A stretch of 64,000 bases of DNA, taken from Tigriopus japonicus. Its lineage: Eukaryota; Arthropoda; Copepoda; Harpacticoida; Harpacticidae. A program made the position numbers and the translations under genes. The first letter of the stretch is position 1; every line of letters begins with the position of its first letter. The notes beneath the pieces were generated by a model, which saw nothing but the letters and a program-made list of their open reading frames with translations, made no database searches and was not told the DNA's origin. The stretch is taken from NCBI GenBank assembly GCA_010645155.1, contig CM021322.1, positions 11,393,549-11,457,548 of the forward strand, given 5' to 3'. Shown here piece after piece: positions 42,341 through 56,015 of the stretch.

Positions 42341-45300
42341 TATGGATTGAATAAGAAACCCCAAGTTCGTAAGACTGATTTTAAAAGTACGTTCATAGCC
42401 ACGGCTTATGATATGACACGATCCAGACAAATAGATTGGAATATCTTCATCAGTAAGCGGATGAGCGGAAAATATGCTCTTACCAGCCTCCGTTAAAAGG
42501 CTTTGTACTGAGCAAATTGATTGTCTCTTTGGACTCATCCCAATCTACCAAATCAAATGCCCTCAGTATGAATCATAAAGAAGCTTCTTGGCTTGTCTTG
42601 TAAGATTTGGTTGCCAGGCTGGATATTTGTCACATTACAACGGAACAAAAGGTCGATGCCGTACTCACAAAATTCTTGAAACGATATCTCTGGGTCTCCT
42701 TTTACGCAAACAACTCGTGGACTCGTATTATTGTCGGAGAGGGTGAAGGATACGGCCAGAAACAACTAGTCAGGCCTGAATTTGCCTCCAGCGCCAAGAG
42801 GAATCCAAAGAGTGCGCTCAAGACCCAAGAGGAGTACAATCCAATCCCGTACATCCCGTCTCCATATTGCATATTTAGAACGTTTAACAAAATCATGTAA
42901 GACATTTTCGATCAACACCATGACGTCTACAACAAAACAACTACTTTTCACATCAAACCAATTTTAGAAGTAACCAAAGAACACAAGTGCCTCTGTATGG
43001 TCTGCAACAAACCCCTCGCGTACTTTGACACACATGAATGAGACAACCAATTATCGCTGTCAGATGGCTGAAGAGAGGCGAAATATATCTTTCTATCCCT
43101 CTAAAATCTACCGTGTAGCTCCCGTTGAAGGACCAAACTTGGGTTGATTCAGATTCCGTTAACAGATGTTTCTTTGATCCATCCCGTCATTGGTATTTTG
43201 GCGGTGCAATCAGACAGGGTTATCCAAGAACAAATACAATGGCCAAAGGCGCATGTAGCAAAAACATTTCCAAGATCCTCTATGGCCAAAGAAGAAGGCG
43301 GCTCTCACAATCCCACTCTCGGTTGCAGTAAAGTGATGTGGCTTCATTTTCCTTTTAATTTTCTCTTCCATTCATTCTGCGTCTGTGTCACGGAAGCTTT
43401 GTCATGGTTGCATAAAACTGCGAAACCATTTTCTTTCGCTTCAAGTCATCGAGACTTTCTTTTCTAAATGTGTCCGGAATTCGGCCTCATCTCCTCAGTC
43501 ACTTGACAAAAAAGAGGCCTCGAGAAATCCAGTGAACGAACACCAATGTCGTCGTCGTCGTCTCCCGAGCAAATTTGCCCCGAGGACAACTCAAAAGAGG
43601 AAGGATATGAGCGAAATGGAACCAAATGTTCCATCGCATTTCTCATTCCGTTGTCTTTGGACACGATTTCTCGAATGTGTGTGCATTTCATCCGACCCAT
43701 CTGGTGCCAACCAACAACGCCTTCCCCGTTACAAAAAGACGACCAAACTAGGCTCTCTTGAGCAATCCTGTGCAATTTGATGGCATTCCATTTGATGTTC
43801 GATATAGTAGTAGTTGTTGAGCTTGTTCAAGAGATCCCACCTGGTTCCCTCAGTCATTAGTAGCATGAAGTAATATCTTGTCCAGAACTAACAGAAGGAG
43901 GAGTACGAATAGATGCGTATCCTGCTAGAAATGACCTCCGTGTCTCTGTGAACAAACCCGGAATGGACGAAAATCCCATAACCATGTGTCATTTGCATGC
44001 CATTTCTTCTCGTTCATCCCGAGGTCAAGAGTAAACGAGAAAAGGAGGCAAACAAATCCCAGACGTAGCATTAGACCAAAGTCCGGGACACTCTTCATCA
44101 AGCACCCTCCCAAATAGAAAATGAAGAAAAAAAAAGGAACGAAAGGTAAAGACGGAAGAAAACGGTGTAAAAAACCTGGGGAGAAGAAGATCCGCTTGTT
44201 CTCAAGCTTTTACCAACCGACCAACCAACCCAAGAGAAAACGGGCTGTGAATGAACTAGCTCAACCTGAAGTACATTGCGTAGAAGGGGAACAGGAAAAA
44301 AGAGCTAATATCCCTTGGGCTGGTAAATACTTGGACGTGAACAAATGTTTAATGAGTAGTAAATGGTAGTGCTCTTGTGCTGTGCCTTCGTGGGAAGGGA
44401 AGACACTTAGTAGTTTGAACTTGAAGCCCCCGAGTTTTTGGTGGCACGCGTTGAAACGTCTTGAAAACGCGACAAATGACAAACTTTTGTGCAATGCGGG
44501 TTGGGTCCGAGATTTCGATTTCGCCTCTATTTGGGATTTCAGTCCAGAAAATGAGGGGACATAGGAAAAAACGAAAAAAAAAACCGAAACAAACAAACAA
44601 ACCACCCAAGACAGATCAACATTAGACTCGTTGAAAAATGTCCATTGAGACAAGGGACTGACACGGACGAGCAAAACATTGACTTTTGTAGGCACTCATT
44701 AATCTAAAAGTCCGAGCGATCTCACCAAACCAAAATTGAAACACGAACACGATCTTACGTTCGATGACTAACAAGTATTTAAGCAATTATCCCATCGATC
44801 CCTCCATCCATACTTATCCGAGTTAAACCCATACGATCATTCCTATCCCCTAGATATTGCTAGAAATTAGAATACGTGCATAATGAGAGCTCAAGTGAGG
44901 AATGTTGCATTTTCCGGTGCACTTTAAAGAAGCTATTCAAAAGACATCCAATTGCCAGGCGACATTGGCATTGGCCATGGTATTTAGTTCTGATATGGGC
45001 GCTTTCAAATGCTCTTTTGCATCATTTTATGAGCCTTAATGTGTATTCATTATTCGCCTCTTAAGGCTCAGGAGCTACGTACGTACTGTACTTGGGCGAA
45101 TTAAGAGAACAAGCACGGAGTAATCCGTTACCAATCCTTTTCCTTCTACGTACGAACAGTAAAGTGGCGCGGTTCCGTTTACTTTGTGTTCTCTGCATTG
45201 GAAACTTGGGGATAAACCCATCCTGGATTAAGTCTCCATTCCATGTCACTATGAATTGAGACCAATCGAGTCTTTAAAAGAGCTCAATTACCATGACCCG

Positions 45301-47039
45301 TTTTTATAGTATTAAATACGGAGGCTGATGATGGTTCTATAGCCTTCATTCAAAGTGAAATAGTTTGGACCAGCCGATTTGCGTCCTAAAGGCCCAGATT
45401 CTTTGGTGTCTGTCGAGTGAAAACTGGTGGTAAAGAGCCCAATGAGAACGAACACGCATCTTTCAGACCAGTAGATATGAGGAGAAAAAAGCCCACATAT
45501 TTTTGCTTGTAGAGAGACCCGAAGTCACCTCATTAGCAGTCTGTTCAGAAGTTCAAGCAAGCCAAGTTTTACATTTGGCACTCAACTTTCTTCGGCTCAC
45601 TTCAAACCCAACAAACTGGAAAGTTGAAAGTTCTCAAAAGACATGAAATTGCCCGGTTGACTTGGACAGATTCGAAGGCTTTCATCTCAAGCAAGAAATC
45701 TGGTTGTGATCTGTCGAACATGTCCATTCAACGACTGACTAAGGCATCTGTAAAAGAAAACTAGGCCCATGAGAGTTATGGGAACGGAACGGCTGTTCAC
45801 AAGAATGAGGAAACTGGGCTTAAACAATACAATTTTCACTTCTACATCGGCATCATTACAATAACATTTAAGCGGACTAGATTGCAGTCATTGCACTCGG
45901 TCAAATCTTTGGACGTTCCATTACAAAGTATCGTCAGGCTTCTAACATAAAAACTTCACTTTGAGACCTGAAGTCGATAACAGATTATTTTTTTTGATAT
46001 TGTTTTTAGTTTTATCAATTCTTTCTTGTTATTTTCCTAACCACTATCAATTCAACCATCACTTTTGTAGGTAGATGCTCTCTGACAATGTCAAGGATCT
46101 TTTTTAGGCCTTTATCGAGGTTTTAACTTTGCAAGGTAATGATTTCCAAGTGCTTTCTCTCATTTCTCATCTCATATTATAATGCAATATCTATTTTTTA
46201 TATCTAAATCCAGCTGAGCAAGTTACATTATGCCTCTCTTAGGCATCCGTGAATATGAGGTAGATCGGGTATGGTTTGCATAAAACAGGGGCGATTGCTT
46301 ACGCTTTTTGAGCCAGGCCTCTCAGCGATTCTTAAGATGCCCGGGACCCCCTTCCTCTTCAAAATATATGAATCATATTGAATTATGGTATAGTAGTTCC
46401 TTTACATATAGGTCTCAATATCTATTGAGTCCTTCAAGCGCAACCAGTGAAATGGAAATCACGTGCAACCTTTGAGCTTTGATGCACAAAATTTCTGTTC
46501 TAATGTGTCCAATATACCTTTAGAAGCTCGAAAATGGGTCACATGTTTGTGTCAGGGTGCAATTTCTGGAGCTGTATTACTAAGGTGACCTCCCAGTCTT
46601 ATGTACTGTGACCTCCCAGTCAGCTGCTCCTTAAAGGACCCAATATCATGGCTGATAAAGGAACCTTTTGACCAAGAGAGGAAGTTTGATATTTAGGAAC
46701 ACGAAACGGCCGACACTGCCAAGTATAGAGCACTTTTATACTAAAAACTTTTTCTTGAGTCACTTAAGGTTTCTTGACTTTGAAAATCAAATAAATTACT
46801 TTAGAATGAGGGTTATTAATTTTCAATATTATTTATACATGTTGTTCTTTATTAGCTTCGACCTTTTTCAAAAACTATTCAGGCCCCCTTGGGAGATTCC
46901 AGGCCCTACAAGGAGGGCCTGCCTCCAGTTTAAGAACCAACAAGTGATATGCACATTGCTCATGGTCTCTACATCCCCGTTGTATGGGCTGTGCCGTAGT
47001 GTGACAATTTCCTTTCATACGAGTCGGAGAGTAATTTTG

Positions 47040-47346
47040 TACTGATGAGTTTCGAGTTGGATTTTTGGCAGAGTTTTGCCATTTTGGCTTTTAGGGTCAA
47101 AAATCTGACCATAACTAAACTTTTTAACAGGCATTAGACCTTATCTATCATTAAATGTGGCAGCACTGCCAACTCGAAATCCATTTTTATGGCTATGGAT
47201 GGAACTCGAAATCGAACTAGTTCGAGTGTTGCCAAATTGGTCCCAGTTTAGGTCTTTTCAAAAAGTTCAATACAACCTGCCCTTTTTAACAGTGATAAAC
47301 TTCCGAGTCAAAACTGGCAGCACTCTTGGTTCGAAACACATCACTA
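47040..47346. mobile_element. hAT-type MITE, copy 2 (307 bp) with 8-bp target duplication
   Basis: Starts TACTGATGAGTTTCGAGTTG and ends TTCGAAACACATCACTA. The 8-mer TAATTTTG stands at 47032-47039 and again at 47347-47354. The interior matches the copy at 9686 (GAACTCGAAATCGAACTAGT, GTTGCCAAATTGGTCCCAGT) but without its internal duplication. Two copies with different, perfect 8-bp duplications fix both the ends and the hAT-type integration. Confidence 0.9.
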
Positions 47347-50169
47347 TAATTTTGTGCTAGACCAGGAAAGCCATGAAGTAGATGATATGAAAATTTCGTC
47401 TTGGAAACAAAGTCTTGATCTCTGAAAATGAATTTGCCTCTTTTGGGCAAATCTTTCATGCACACACCTTTTAAGAGACCCGATTCATCAGTGAGTGAAC
47501 GTACGTAAGTAAGAAGTAACGAATACTAGTGTGTTCAAGCCGGAATCGTCGATGGAGCGAGGCCCATCAAACAAAGCATAGTCGCTTTTGGTGCATTGTT
47601 TTTGTTCCAACAACATCCCATAAAATGCATGTTCAGCATGTACTCGCATGTATCAAAGACCGCAATGAGAATGGAAAGACCAATGACGTTTCTTTCAACT
47701 TCAGTAACGTTCATAAGCATACATTCAGATAGATATGCAACTCGTTGTCAGGTCGGTTTTACAGCTGTCCTTCAAAAAGATGATTCGGGGTTTCCTCCGA
47801 AAAGAACTCGATCCAACGGGTCAGCCCGTTCGTTGTGCCTTCTTGACTGAGAGCGAATCCTGGAATTGCCATTACGGTCAAAAAAGGGAAATGTCCCTCA
47901 TTCATGCAATCGTAAGTCACATGGGTTAGCGGGCTTCAATCTGACTGGGCTCTCCTTCTAATATTTACGTACTAACCCTTCTCTACATAAATCTGAAGAC
48001 GGGGAATCAAAACTTGAGTGGACAACGGCGGCGGCTGCAGAATCATTTTTTATTGGCCCCGAGGTTGTCGCTTGACAGAGACAGCGAGCACAAAAGCTAA
48101 TCAAAGTGGAAAGCCAGTCTTCAAAGGAGCAGAAAGAATTGAAGCAGTTCGTCAAAAATTGCATACCACACCGAATTTGTTCCGCAAAGGAACGTTGTTC
48201 CAGCGCAACGGACCAGACTACGAGGGGACACTTAACCCAATCATTGTTACAACAACCGCCCCAGGAATGAAAAGTGACGCTTATTTTTATGGGTAAACTA
48301 AAACCAAACGATTCTCTGAACGTGGGAAATTTTGAAACTTTATTGAAAAGGCAATAAAATCTCATAATTCAAGAAAAGACGGAGAATTTAACTGTTCCTC
48401 ATGGCTGATTTTTTTCACGATCAAAGAACAAACACGAGCTTTTAGCATCCACTTGCAACTAATTGGCTTTGCAAAATCATTGCAAAGAATGATCTAGTAG
48501 TCAATATTTTGATGAAATCGCACTAAACTGTGTTAAAACATGAACTTTGTAATCATTTGTTGAGTTCTTGATTTCTCTTTTCGGAGAACAAATTGAACGT
48601 GCCAGGTCAAGACGAAATCTCGACTGGTATTTTTTTTTCTTGTTCATCCAACAACTTGTCAAAGGAAATCCAAAACTTCCAGAAATGACCACCTCGTTTT
48701 TCTTTCAGTAGGTCACTCCTCGCAATCGAAGTAATAATAACTAGCTGCTTGTGGAAATAGTAGATGAAACGGGAACAGGGAGCCCAAACATAAAAGATTT
48801 GAGGCGATCCCGAAGAAGAAGAAGAAGAGGACGAAGGGACTTGGAACAGTGTCTAGTGGACATTATTACAATGTTCTTCCAATCTGAGACGAGACCACGG
48901 ACGACAGAGCATAACGCAGATGACGGAGAAAACTTTTCCAATGAAACAACCTCGAACCCCAAAGCATCTCTAACAGCCACAAAACCGACTGATGAGACTA
49001 CCTTATACCCCCAGCAACTTTGTTTCGACCACATGGGTGGAATGGAAGACGACTTCGGGTTTCATATCCGATTCTCCTCTCTTTGAGATACGATATCTGG
49101 GTGCCAGATTTTCTCGACACAAACTTGTCAACCGGTTTTCAAAGCTTTTCAAACGGTCCGGAAGTAAGTTTCGTACCAGCCAGCCTTAGTTGGAATAGAA
49201 CACATAAAACCTCCATTTCAAACATTTTGGGCATTGCAACTGTCCATGTAGAAACGCTCATTGGATCTACAAAAACCTGCTGTTGATCTAATCCGCTACG
49301 ATTCAGCAACTATTCTGGCCAAGTGCTTCGACAAGCTTTGGGGAAAAGAAAATTGGCCCTTTCCATCCGCATTCCCAAGTCCGTTCAAGCTTTTCACATC
49401 CAAGACAGGTACTTAGTTCACTATAAATCTGGTGGATCTCAAGTTCGATTCTCTTAAATGAGATTAAAAGGCGAAACCACCACAAACCACCATATCAACA
49501 ATGACTTTGAGGAGCGTGAAAACTTTTCACATCAAGGAGTCGTTCCAAAGTTGGGAGTACGTGCGCACGTTCGTCGCCAGCTTTTACGTACTCCTATTTC
49601 TACCACAACTCATGTGATGATGGCGGCATTGAATGCTTAATGGCTGAGGTTGTGGTGACGACTTGAAAGAGAATCATCCCGTCCTTAACAGTATCTGTAT
49701 CTGCTATCTGTTTGTCGTATTTCCGGAATGGGTCTTCATTAAAGGCTATCTATCCGTGGTTTCGTTCCTTCAACGAGATAGTACAAAGAAGATCAAGACT
49801 AGGATAAAGAATGCGGAAGAGGAAAAGAATTGGGCACAAAAGGAATATGCCACTAATACATGGAATCCGAATCCCATGGAGTGCTCTTAACTCCTCGGTT
49901 AGTACCTCCTGAAATGTACCAAACACATTGCCTTGCGATTAGATGTGTTGAGGTATCGAGGGTTTCTTAAGATTAGTCCAAACTGACAGATAGCCATCGA
50001 ATTTAGCTCAATTTCCCCATTCATTCTGCGCGGGGTTCCGTCTCCGCGATGCCTTTGCTAGAGGCCCAATATCGATGGTCTTGCTGCCAGACACGAGACC
50101 CTCAATCAGTTACATAATTCCATAATCATTCTTGTGCTAGGATGGAAATGACTTTTAATTGTTTCTTAC

Positions 50170-50310
50170 CGGCAAAAATGAACACAACACCCGCGACGAA
50201 GGTCAAGATCTTCCATTTCCGGAGACAATGTCCCACCAAGCAGAGCAATCCAGCCACGCTCATCAGGAGGCCAGCACCAAAGAAGAACCAAGCAGCATGA
50301 ATCACGGCAT
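50170..50310 (-). CDS. CACNG-like: TARP/CACNG gene, 141-bp internal exon
   Basis: The acceptor TTTGTTTACAG precedes ATGCCGTGATTC and the donor GCCG|GTAAGA follows. Its codons read AVIHAAWFFFGAGLLMSVAG (second membrane segment), then LLCLVGHCLRKWK and ILTFVAGVVFIFAG, the start of the third segment. The exon is 141 bp, the same length as the corresponding third coding exon of vertebrate CACNG2-type genes (from memory of that gene family), and both phases fit its neighbours. The in-frame codons upstream of the acceptor (to 50419) are intron. Confidence 0.9.
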
Positions 50311-50664
50311 CTGTAAACAAATCAAACAACACCATCAGGTCAGGCCTTTCATAAACACAAAGGCCCTCGCGATCTGTGCTCTTGGCAAAAAAGGAAGCTT
50401 TGCGGCATTCCGTGGTCAACCCACACCATCAACAAGTTCAACGTGTCGGCATTTCACCCGCTTTATTTTGTCCGCTACAAGGAGCTCCTCAACACGACAA
50501 ATTTCCAAAAGGTATAACTTGTTTTATTTATTTCATGTCCACTCAAGACACCGGTCTGGTGTATAAAGAGTTTAGGATTTTGAGATATGAGAATTTATAA
50601 TTAAGATTGGAGATAATAGAAGAATAATTTTAAAACACACACTCTCACTGAATACAATGATGTG

Positions 50665-51162
50665 TCAGAGGTCGTCCAGGTGAGTTTTCTTCATGGCTTG
50701 CTTGAAGTTTTTGAGGGTCTTTGCTTTGCGATGATTTATATTTAGCTTGTTCCACATGGGAACCACACGAAGTGCATAAAAATGTCTTCGAACATTGAGT
50801 CGCCAAGGTGGTTTCCATAAGAATCCGGCATGCGAGGCTCGGGTGGGTCTTTTTGCTCTCTCTTCTACGTATTGAAAGAATGGTTCTCCCGTTAAAGTCT
50901 GGTTCATATTCAGATCAATCAATCCGCTCAGAAGCCGAAACGTATAGGCGAGATCACTTTTGATTCTTCTGTGCGCTAAGGACTCGAGTTTAAGATCGTG
51001 CAGTCTCTCATTGTAAGACTTCCCATTCATACCGGGTAGAAACCTCGTGAGGCGACGCTGGACTGATTCAATCCTAGCATCGTCTTCCTTCAATATAGGA
51101 GAGTAAACTTGTGAGGCATACTCCAGGATAGGTCTCACATATGTTGTGTAGAGACCAATCAT
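50665..51162 (-). mobile_element. non-LTR retrotransposon (LINE), reverse transcriptase C-terminus
   Basis: An open frame of about 165 codons running into the assembly gap. It contains MIGLYTTYVRPILEYASQVY, a typical motif of the region just after the reverse transcriptase catalytic core in CR1/Jockey-like elements, then RIESVQRRLTRFLPG, and LHDLKLESLAHRRIKSDLAY with a conserved end (RRHFYALRVVPMWNKL). A stop follows at the left end. The upstream palm and endonuclease would lie in or beyond the gap. It has the same orientation as the host TARP gene. The frame is intact as far as visible, so the copy may be young. Confidence 0.85.
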
Positions 51163-51668
51163 NNNNNNNNNNNNNNNNNNNNNNNNNNNNNNNNNNNNNN
51201 NNNNNNNNNNNNNNNNNNNNNNNNNNNNNNNNNNNNNNNNNNNNNNNNNNNNNNNNNNNNNNNNNNNNNNNNNNNNNNNNNNNNNNNNNNNNNNNNNNNN
51301 NNNNNNNNNNNNNNNNNNNNNNNNNNNNNNNNNNNNNNNNNNNNNNNNNNNNNNNNNNNNNNNNNNNNNNNNNNNNNNNNNNNNNNNNNNNNNNNNNNNN
51401 NNNNNNNNNNNNNNNNNNNNNNNNNNNNNNNNNNNNNNNNNNNNNNNNNNNNNNNNNNNNNNNNNNNNNNNNNNNNNNNNNNNNNNNNNNNNNNNNNNNN
51501 NNNNNNNNNNNNNNNNNNNNNNNNNNNNNNNNNNNNNNNNNNNNNNNNNNNNNNNNNNNNNNNNNNNNNNNNNNNNNNNNNNNNNNNNNNNNNNNNNNNN
51601 NNNNNNNNNNNNNNNNNNNNNNNNNNNNNNNNNNNNNNNNNNNNNNNNNNNNNNNNNNNNNNNNNNNN
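51163..51668. other. assembly gap (506 N)
   Basis: Unresolved bases inside or next to the LINE copy. Sequence to the right of the gap (51669 onward) does not continue a recognisable reverse transcriptase, so the gap probably marks a collapsed repeat and its true size is uncertain. Confidence 0.95.
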
Positions 51669-53332
51669 CAGTCGTCGTGACCATGAGCCTCTGTTCAGGT
51701 GGCCTCAATTACCGCTCACTTGTACCAAATAATCCAATCTACGTACGGTTGGCTGAGGGCATCATTGGCCTTCGACAAAAAAAAAGCCCTTGATGCCGCC
51801 CTTGAACAATTAAACAAAAGAACTTGGCTAGTCATAATCAAAGTGGGGTCCATTTTGCATCAAACTACGGAACCAACCGAACCAGCGACCATCCATCTTC
51901 CGCAGGCAATAGGAAAAAGACCTACGAGAAATGGAGCAATCGAGCCAGCGGTCGGCTGGTCGATCGAGTAAACTGGATGGAGTAAACTAAGAAGCCTTCC
52001 GCGGACGTGTTTCCTAGTGTTTCCCTACTTTCTTGGTCACTCGTTCGTTCGTTCGTTTGCTTGCTTGCTAAGAGACCACGATGTCTGAGCGATTAAGTTG
52101 TCTTGAAGAAAGCAATCGCGCATTACATTCTTCCCATCTGTTTGCTTGGAGAGCGTATAATCCGAGTCTCGTATTGATGGATAGGCCACCAATCAACTAA
52201 CGTTATCGAGCAATCCGGTCGGATTTCTCATTCCGTCCGGATATACGATTTTTGCTATAAATAGCAGATCTGAGACCAAAAAAGACCCTTTCTTGAAATC
52301 TAGTTCACTTGAAAAGAATTCAGAGTAAGTTCAACAAACCAACCCTCTCCGATTTTTTGAGGTGACGGGCGGGAGGCGTGTCTGTTGTTGGTACAGACAT
52401 AACAACCTGACCCCTATGATTCATCGATTTGATACCTCTTTTCTTAAAAAATGTTTCATTAATACCTAATCTTAAATACATACAGTACATACATTCAACT
52501 GGTCATGCTATAATTGCTCCTGAAGGGGCAGATTTCGAAATACAAGAAGTTTAAAACAAAAGTACGTATAAACTGACACCTATTATATCAATGAAACCGC
52601 GAACCAACCAAGATCAAAACCTGCATTTGGCGCTAACTTAAGAAGAATGTTCAAAAATTCATATTTTTTTACTTTCTTTTCTCCTGAATTAATTGGTCAA
52701 TTTGTTATTCCATACACAATAATGAAAGGTTCAAAGGTGACCTCTGAAATCTAAAGGTTAAATTGAGGCAGTACAAAGAAAACAACATCAACAGTAACAA
52801 CAATAACCCAAGGGTTAAGTGTTTCATATTTTGGGTCGAACAAGAGGCTCCGTCAGGCATGCCAAGCGACTCAATAAACATAATCGGGTTAATCTTATGG
52901 ATTCAAATTTTGCTTACACTCCATCAGGGTGTTTCAGAGGCGTATCCACAATTTAGGTCCATGTGGTTTAAGGTACACTCTGACATTCTCCCTATCTCTA
53001 AAATACTAACGCATAGAAAAGTCTAATCAGAAATTTTCCAATACGTACTGCATCTTTTTTGTGAAAAGAAATTGAATTGTCTGGTTCCAGCCACGGAAAT
53101 ATTTCACAAGTTAAAGATTTCCTCGCTTTCAATGCACACAAAACATTCTGACGTGACCTACAATATTTGTGAAATTGCACAAGTAGTCACAACGAATGAC
53201 GCAGCCTCAGTACATCATATTTATGGCGGAACTTGAGGAAGGTCATAAAATGGGATTCGTATGAATGACATACCGTATGCCTGAATTAGGCCTGCCTGAC
53301 CCATGCTCTATTAATATCAAATTCCTCGTAGT

Positions 53333-53400
53333 AGAAATAGTAATAATTGTAGTAGTAGTACTACTACTAGTACTCATACTACCACCACAAAAACAACGAC
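53333..53400. repeat. self-complementary GTA/TAC microsatellite
   Basis: TAGTAGTAGTACTACTACTAG and flanks: a GTA run turning into its own complement, so it is palindromic. No further function seen. Confidence 0.7.
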
Positions 53401-55533
53401 TACTTTGTCCAGACATGAGTGAGAATTCTTCGGTCCGACGGCGAACGTAAAGGGCCTTTTCCAGCCCGACGATAACGATTAAGACTTGCCTCTTCATGCA
53501 TCATTCTTGACCTATTGGTAGAGGCCCAATTCCTGACAGCCTCCAAAACAAGAGAGCCAGAGGATTCACTTGGACTAAAACCCAAACAAGATATACTATT
53601 TCCAGAAATATGGTGGGTAGCAGATCTCAAAATGCAGAGCGAAAAATCCAAACTCCACAGAGTTTTGAGAGATGCCCTCCACTGACAAAAATTACCTTCT
53701 GGCCTTTAGTTGGCAGTTTGGCCCCCTGAACATTTTGTAAATGAGGTGTTGTAAAACTCGGAATCACCTGGGCTGGCATCTCTCCGTTTCTCGTCTCGTT
53801 GGTGTCATGGCCATCATCTGTTCACCGTTAGCCACTCACCCAGCCAAAACCATCCGGTCGTAAAGCTCTCATTTTATTGTCAAGAGAAAACTCGGCCTTT
53901 AATTCCTATTCTTCTCTTTCTCCTTCTTCTTTTCCAGCTCTTTTGCTCATCATGCTTGGCTGCTTGGTACGTAGATGGGTGGATGGGTGGGCGGGCGACC
54001 TTCAGTAAATTCTTCTGTCCATCTTAGTCCCTTCTTTCGCTCGATGCTCGAGCATCAATGTAGTACGTACTAGCAAAATGCAGGCCGAAGGTTTGCAAAT
54101 CCCCGGGCTCGCCCAGACTTATTACAAGGGTCAAACAGCACTATTAGGTTTGTAAGTTACTGGCCTTTTAGACGATATAAAACAAACAGCCTTGGTTTTG
54201 ATGGTCCAGTCTCCTTTTTGGATGACCGAACCGTTTTACTAGTGCTTCCTCGTCAATTCTCTTACCTTCATCAGAATACTAGCAAGTCGTGGTGATGATG
54301 ATTAGGGAAAGACAAAAGTAGTAAAAAATGACAGGCAATTATGCACAAAAAAACTAGACCGACTTCGAAAAAATAAGACAATTTCTGGTAAATAACTGAA
54401 CGACAAATGATTGGAAATTACTTAAACCTAGTTGTTATTGTTCCCATATGTTTTAGTGAACAGAGTACACTAATTTACCTGAGAATCCCATACCCTAACT
54501 GCATGAATTTTGATGAATGTCAAGAATGATGAGCGAGTAGGATTTTTGTAAACAAAAAAAAACCTGACGACAGCAATAACACAATAGTGGAAATTCATTT
54601 TAGTTACTTGGTTGAAATAACCCCTCGTTTTGGTGCAGTGATAAGACACAAGTTGTATTTCTTTAAGTCGTTTGAGAATCCCTTTCCTTGGATACTAACT
54701 ACAAAATTACTCATCATGAGCGTGCACCTTTCGGCCATCCCTAGCGATGGATGCTTGCTGGTGAACGAAGAACGAAAGACAGCGTCATAAGAAGATGGTG
54801 CATTAGAAAAAGGCCACAATAGAGAGGCAAGAGGAGACGAGCACCAGCAGTAAGAGAATGAAGAGGCAAATAATGAGACTTCTTTCATCCCCCCCTCCCC
54901 TATCTTGGCACGTGGGCTCCCTCATAAAAACGAGCCTTCAAATTGCCAAGATGGTTTGTTTTGAGTTTTTTTGTTCTTCCACTTGGCGAGCTGGATTCCT
55001 CCATGTTAAAGATGTCAAGGACAATAAGAAAGATGACTGGAAGTTCAGGAAAAAAGACGGACCTCCCTCCATCCCTTCTTTCCTTCCTTCCAAGTCTCTC
55101 ATGATCTAGTGGAAGTGATAAGTCGAGTCTGGCCAAGAACACGGACGTCTAAATGGACCCTAATGGCCTCAAACCATGGGATTAGCCGTAGACGGTGATT
55201 GTCCCAGATTCACCTGGCGGCCACCAAACACACTCCTGGAGGGCAATCATGTACAAGGCGCCTCAAACTGCAAGCCAAACGATGGATCGATTCCAACATC
55301 CGGGAGAATGTCCAAGGGAGTGTATTGGACGGAGTGACAAGTTCAGCAAATCATAATCTAATAGGAAAACCGTGGAAGTTTTTGTTTCCATGGAATAGTT
55401 CACCTTATAACGACAGGCCTTCATACCTGATAACATTCAAATTTTTGCTCAAATAAATCCTTAACTGATTGAGGCAGCAAATTGGCAACACATGAAAGGA
55501 ATTTGAAATTGTACAGCTGCTTTTTGGATTGTA

Positions 55534-56015
55534 GGTAAAAAGGTCATAAACAAAGCGGTCACAAGTAAATAGGTCACAGGGCAAAACGGTCATGGTAAAA
55601 AGGTCACACGGTAAAACGGTCACAGTAAAAAGGTCACGGGAAAAAGTTACCTTTTCCCTGAGTATTAGTATGTTCCACTGAAAATATCTTAGAAGCCCAT
55701 TGGCATATCTACAAAGAAGGGTGTAATTTTGACTCTAGAGGGGCAAGGACACCCTCTGCGGTCAAACGGATCCCAGGTGGGTTTGGATCATTGTTCTAAA
55801 ATCCGTTGGGAGTTACAAAGTACGTGTCGACTATGCATATGAGACCTTATGAGGATTGGCATAATCGTGTTCCACTCGGGTGTTCCACTCGGTAATATTG
55901 GATCCCATGGGACAATATTTAACCATGGAACATACCAGGGCCCTTGGAGTCACCCCCTTGGCTACCTCTGGAGCTGCCCAGGTCTGTGACCTTTTTACCG
56001 TGACCTTTTTACCAA
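55534..56015. mobile_element. element with tandem-repeat inverted ends (GGTCAC units)
   Basis: The left end (55534-55648) is an array of about seven 14-16-bp units such as GGTAAAAAGGTCACA and GGTAAAACGGTCACA. The right end (55986-56015) has about two units in the opposite orientation (GTGACCTTTTTACC). The interior has no recognised protein; it includes two nearby copies of TGTTCCACTCGG (55869 and 55882). Inverted arrays of short repeats at both ends recall foldback-type transposons, but I cannot name the superfamily. Confidence 0.55.

Larger units (their letters stand above)
29729..50169 (-). other. 20.4-kb intron of the TARP gene
   Basis: Bounded by the donor GTAAGA at 50169 and the acceptor TTTTTTCAG at 29729 on the minus strand. 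No nested gene was recognised. It carries a mariner relic, a 185-bp hairpin, a 76-bp perfect inverted repeat, dispersed repeat R2 with a SINE inside it, and a hAT MITE, listed separately. The remaining DNA (31.3-34.1, 34.3-38.3, 39.8-41.4, 42.4-47.0 and 47.4-50.1 kb) showed only chance-looking frames and simple repeats. Confidence 0.7.

Noticed and set aside
42553..42967. Overlapping frames on both strands that look partly membrane-like on the minus strand
   Set aside because: No family resemblance, no consistent frame and no splice context; chance frames in an intron.
50671..51708. A 347-codon ORF across the assembly gap
   Set aside because: The middle is translated N. Only the part left of the gap (to 51162) is real LINE sequence; the start beyond the gap is unrelated DNA that happens to be in frame.
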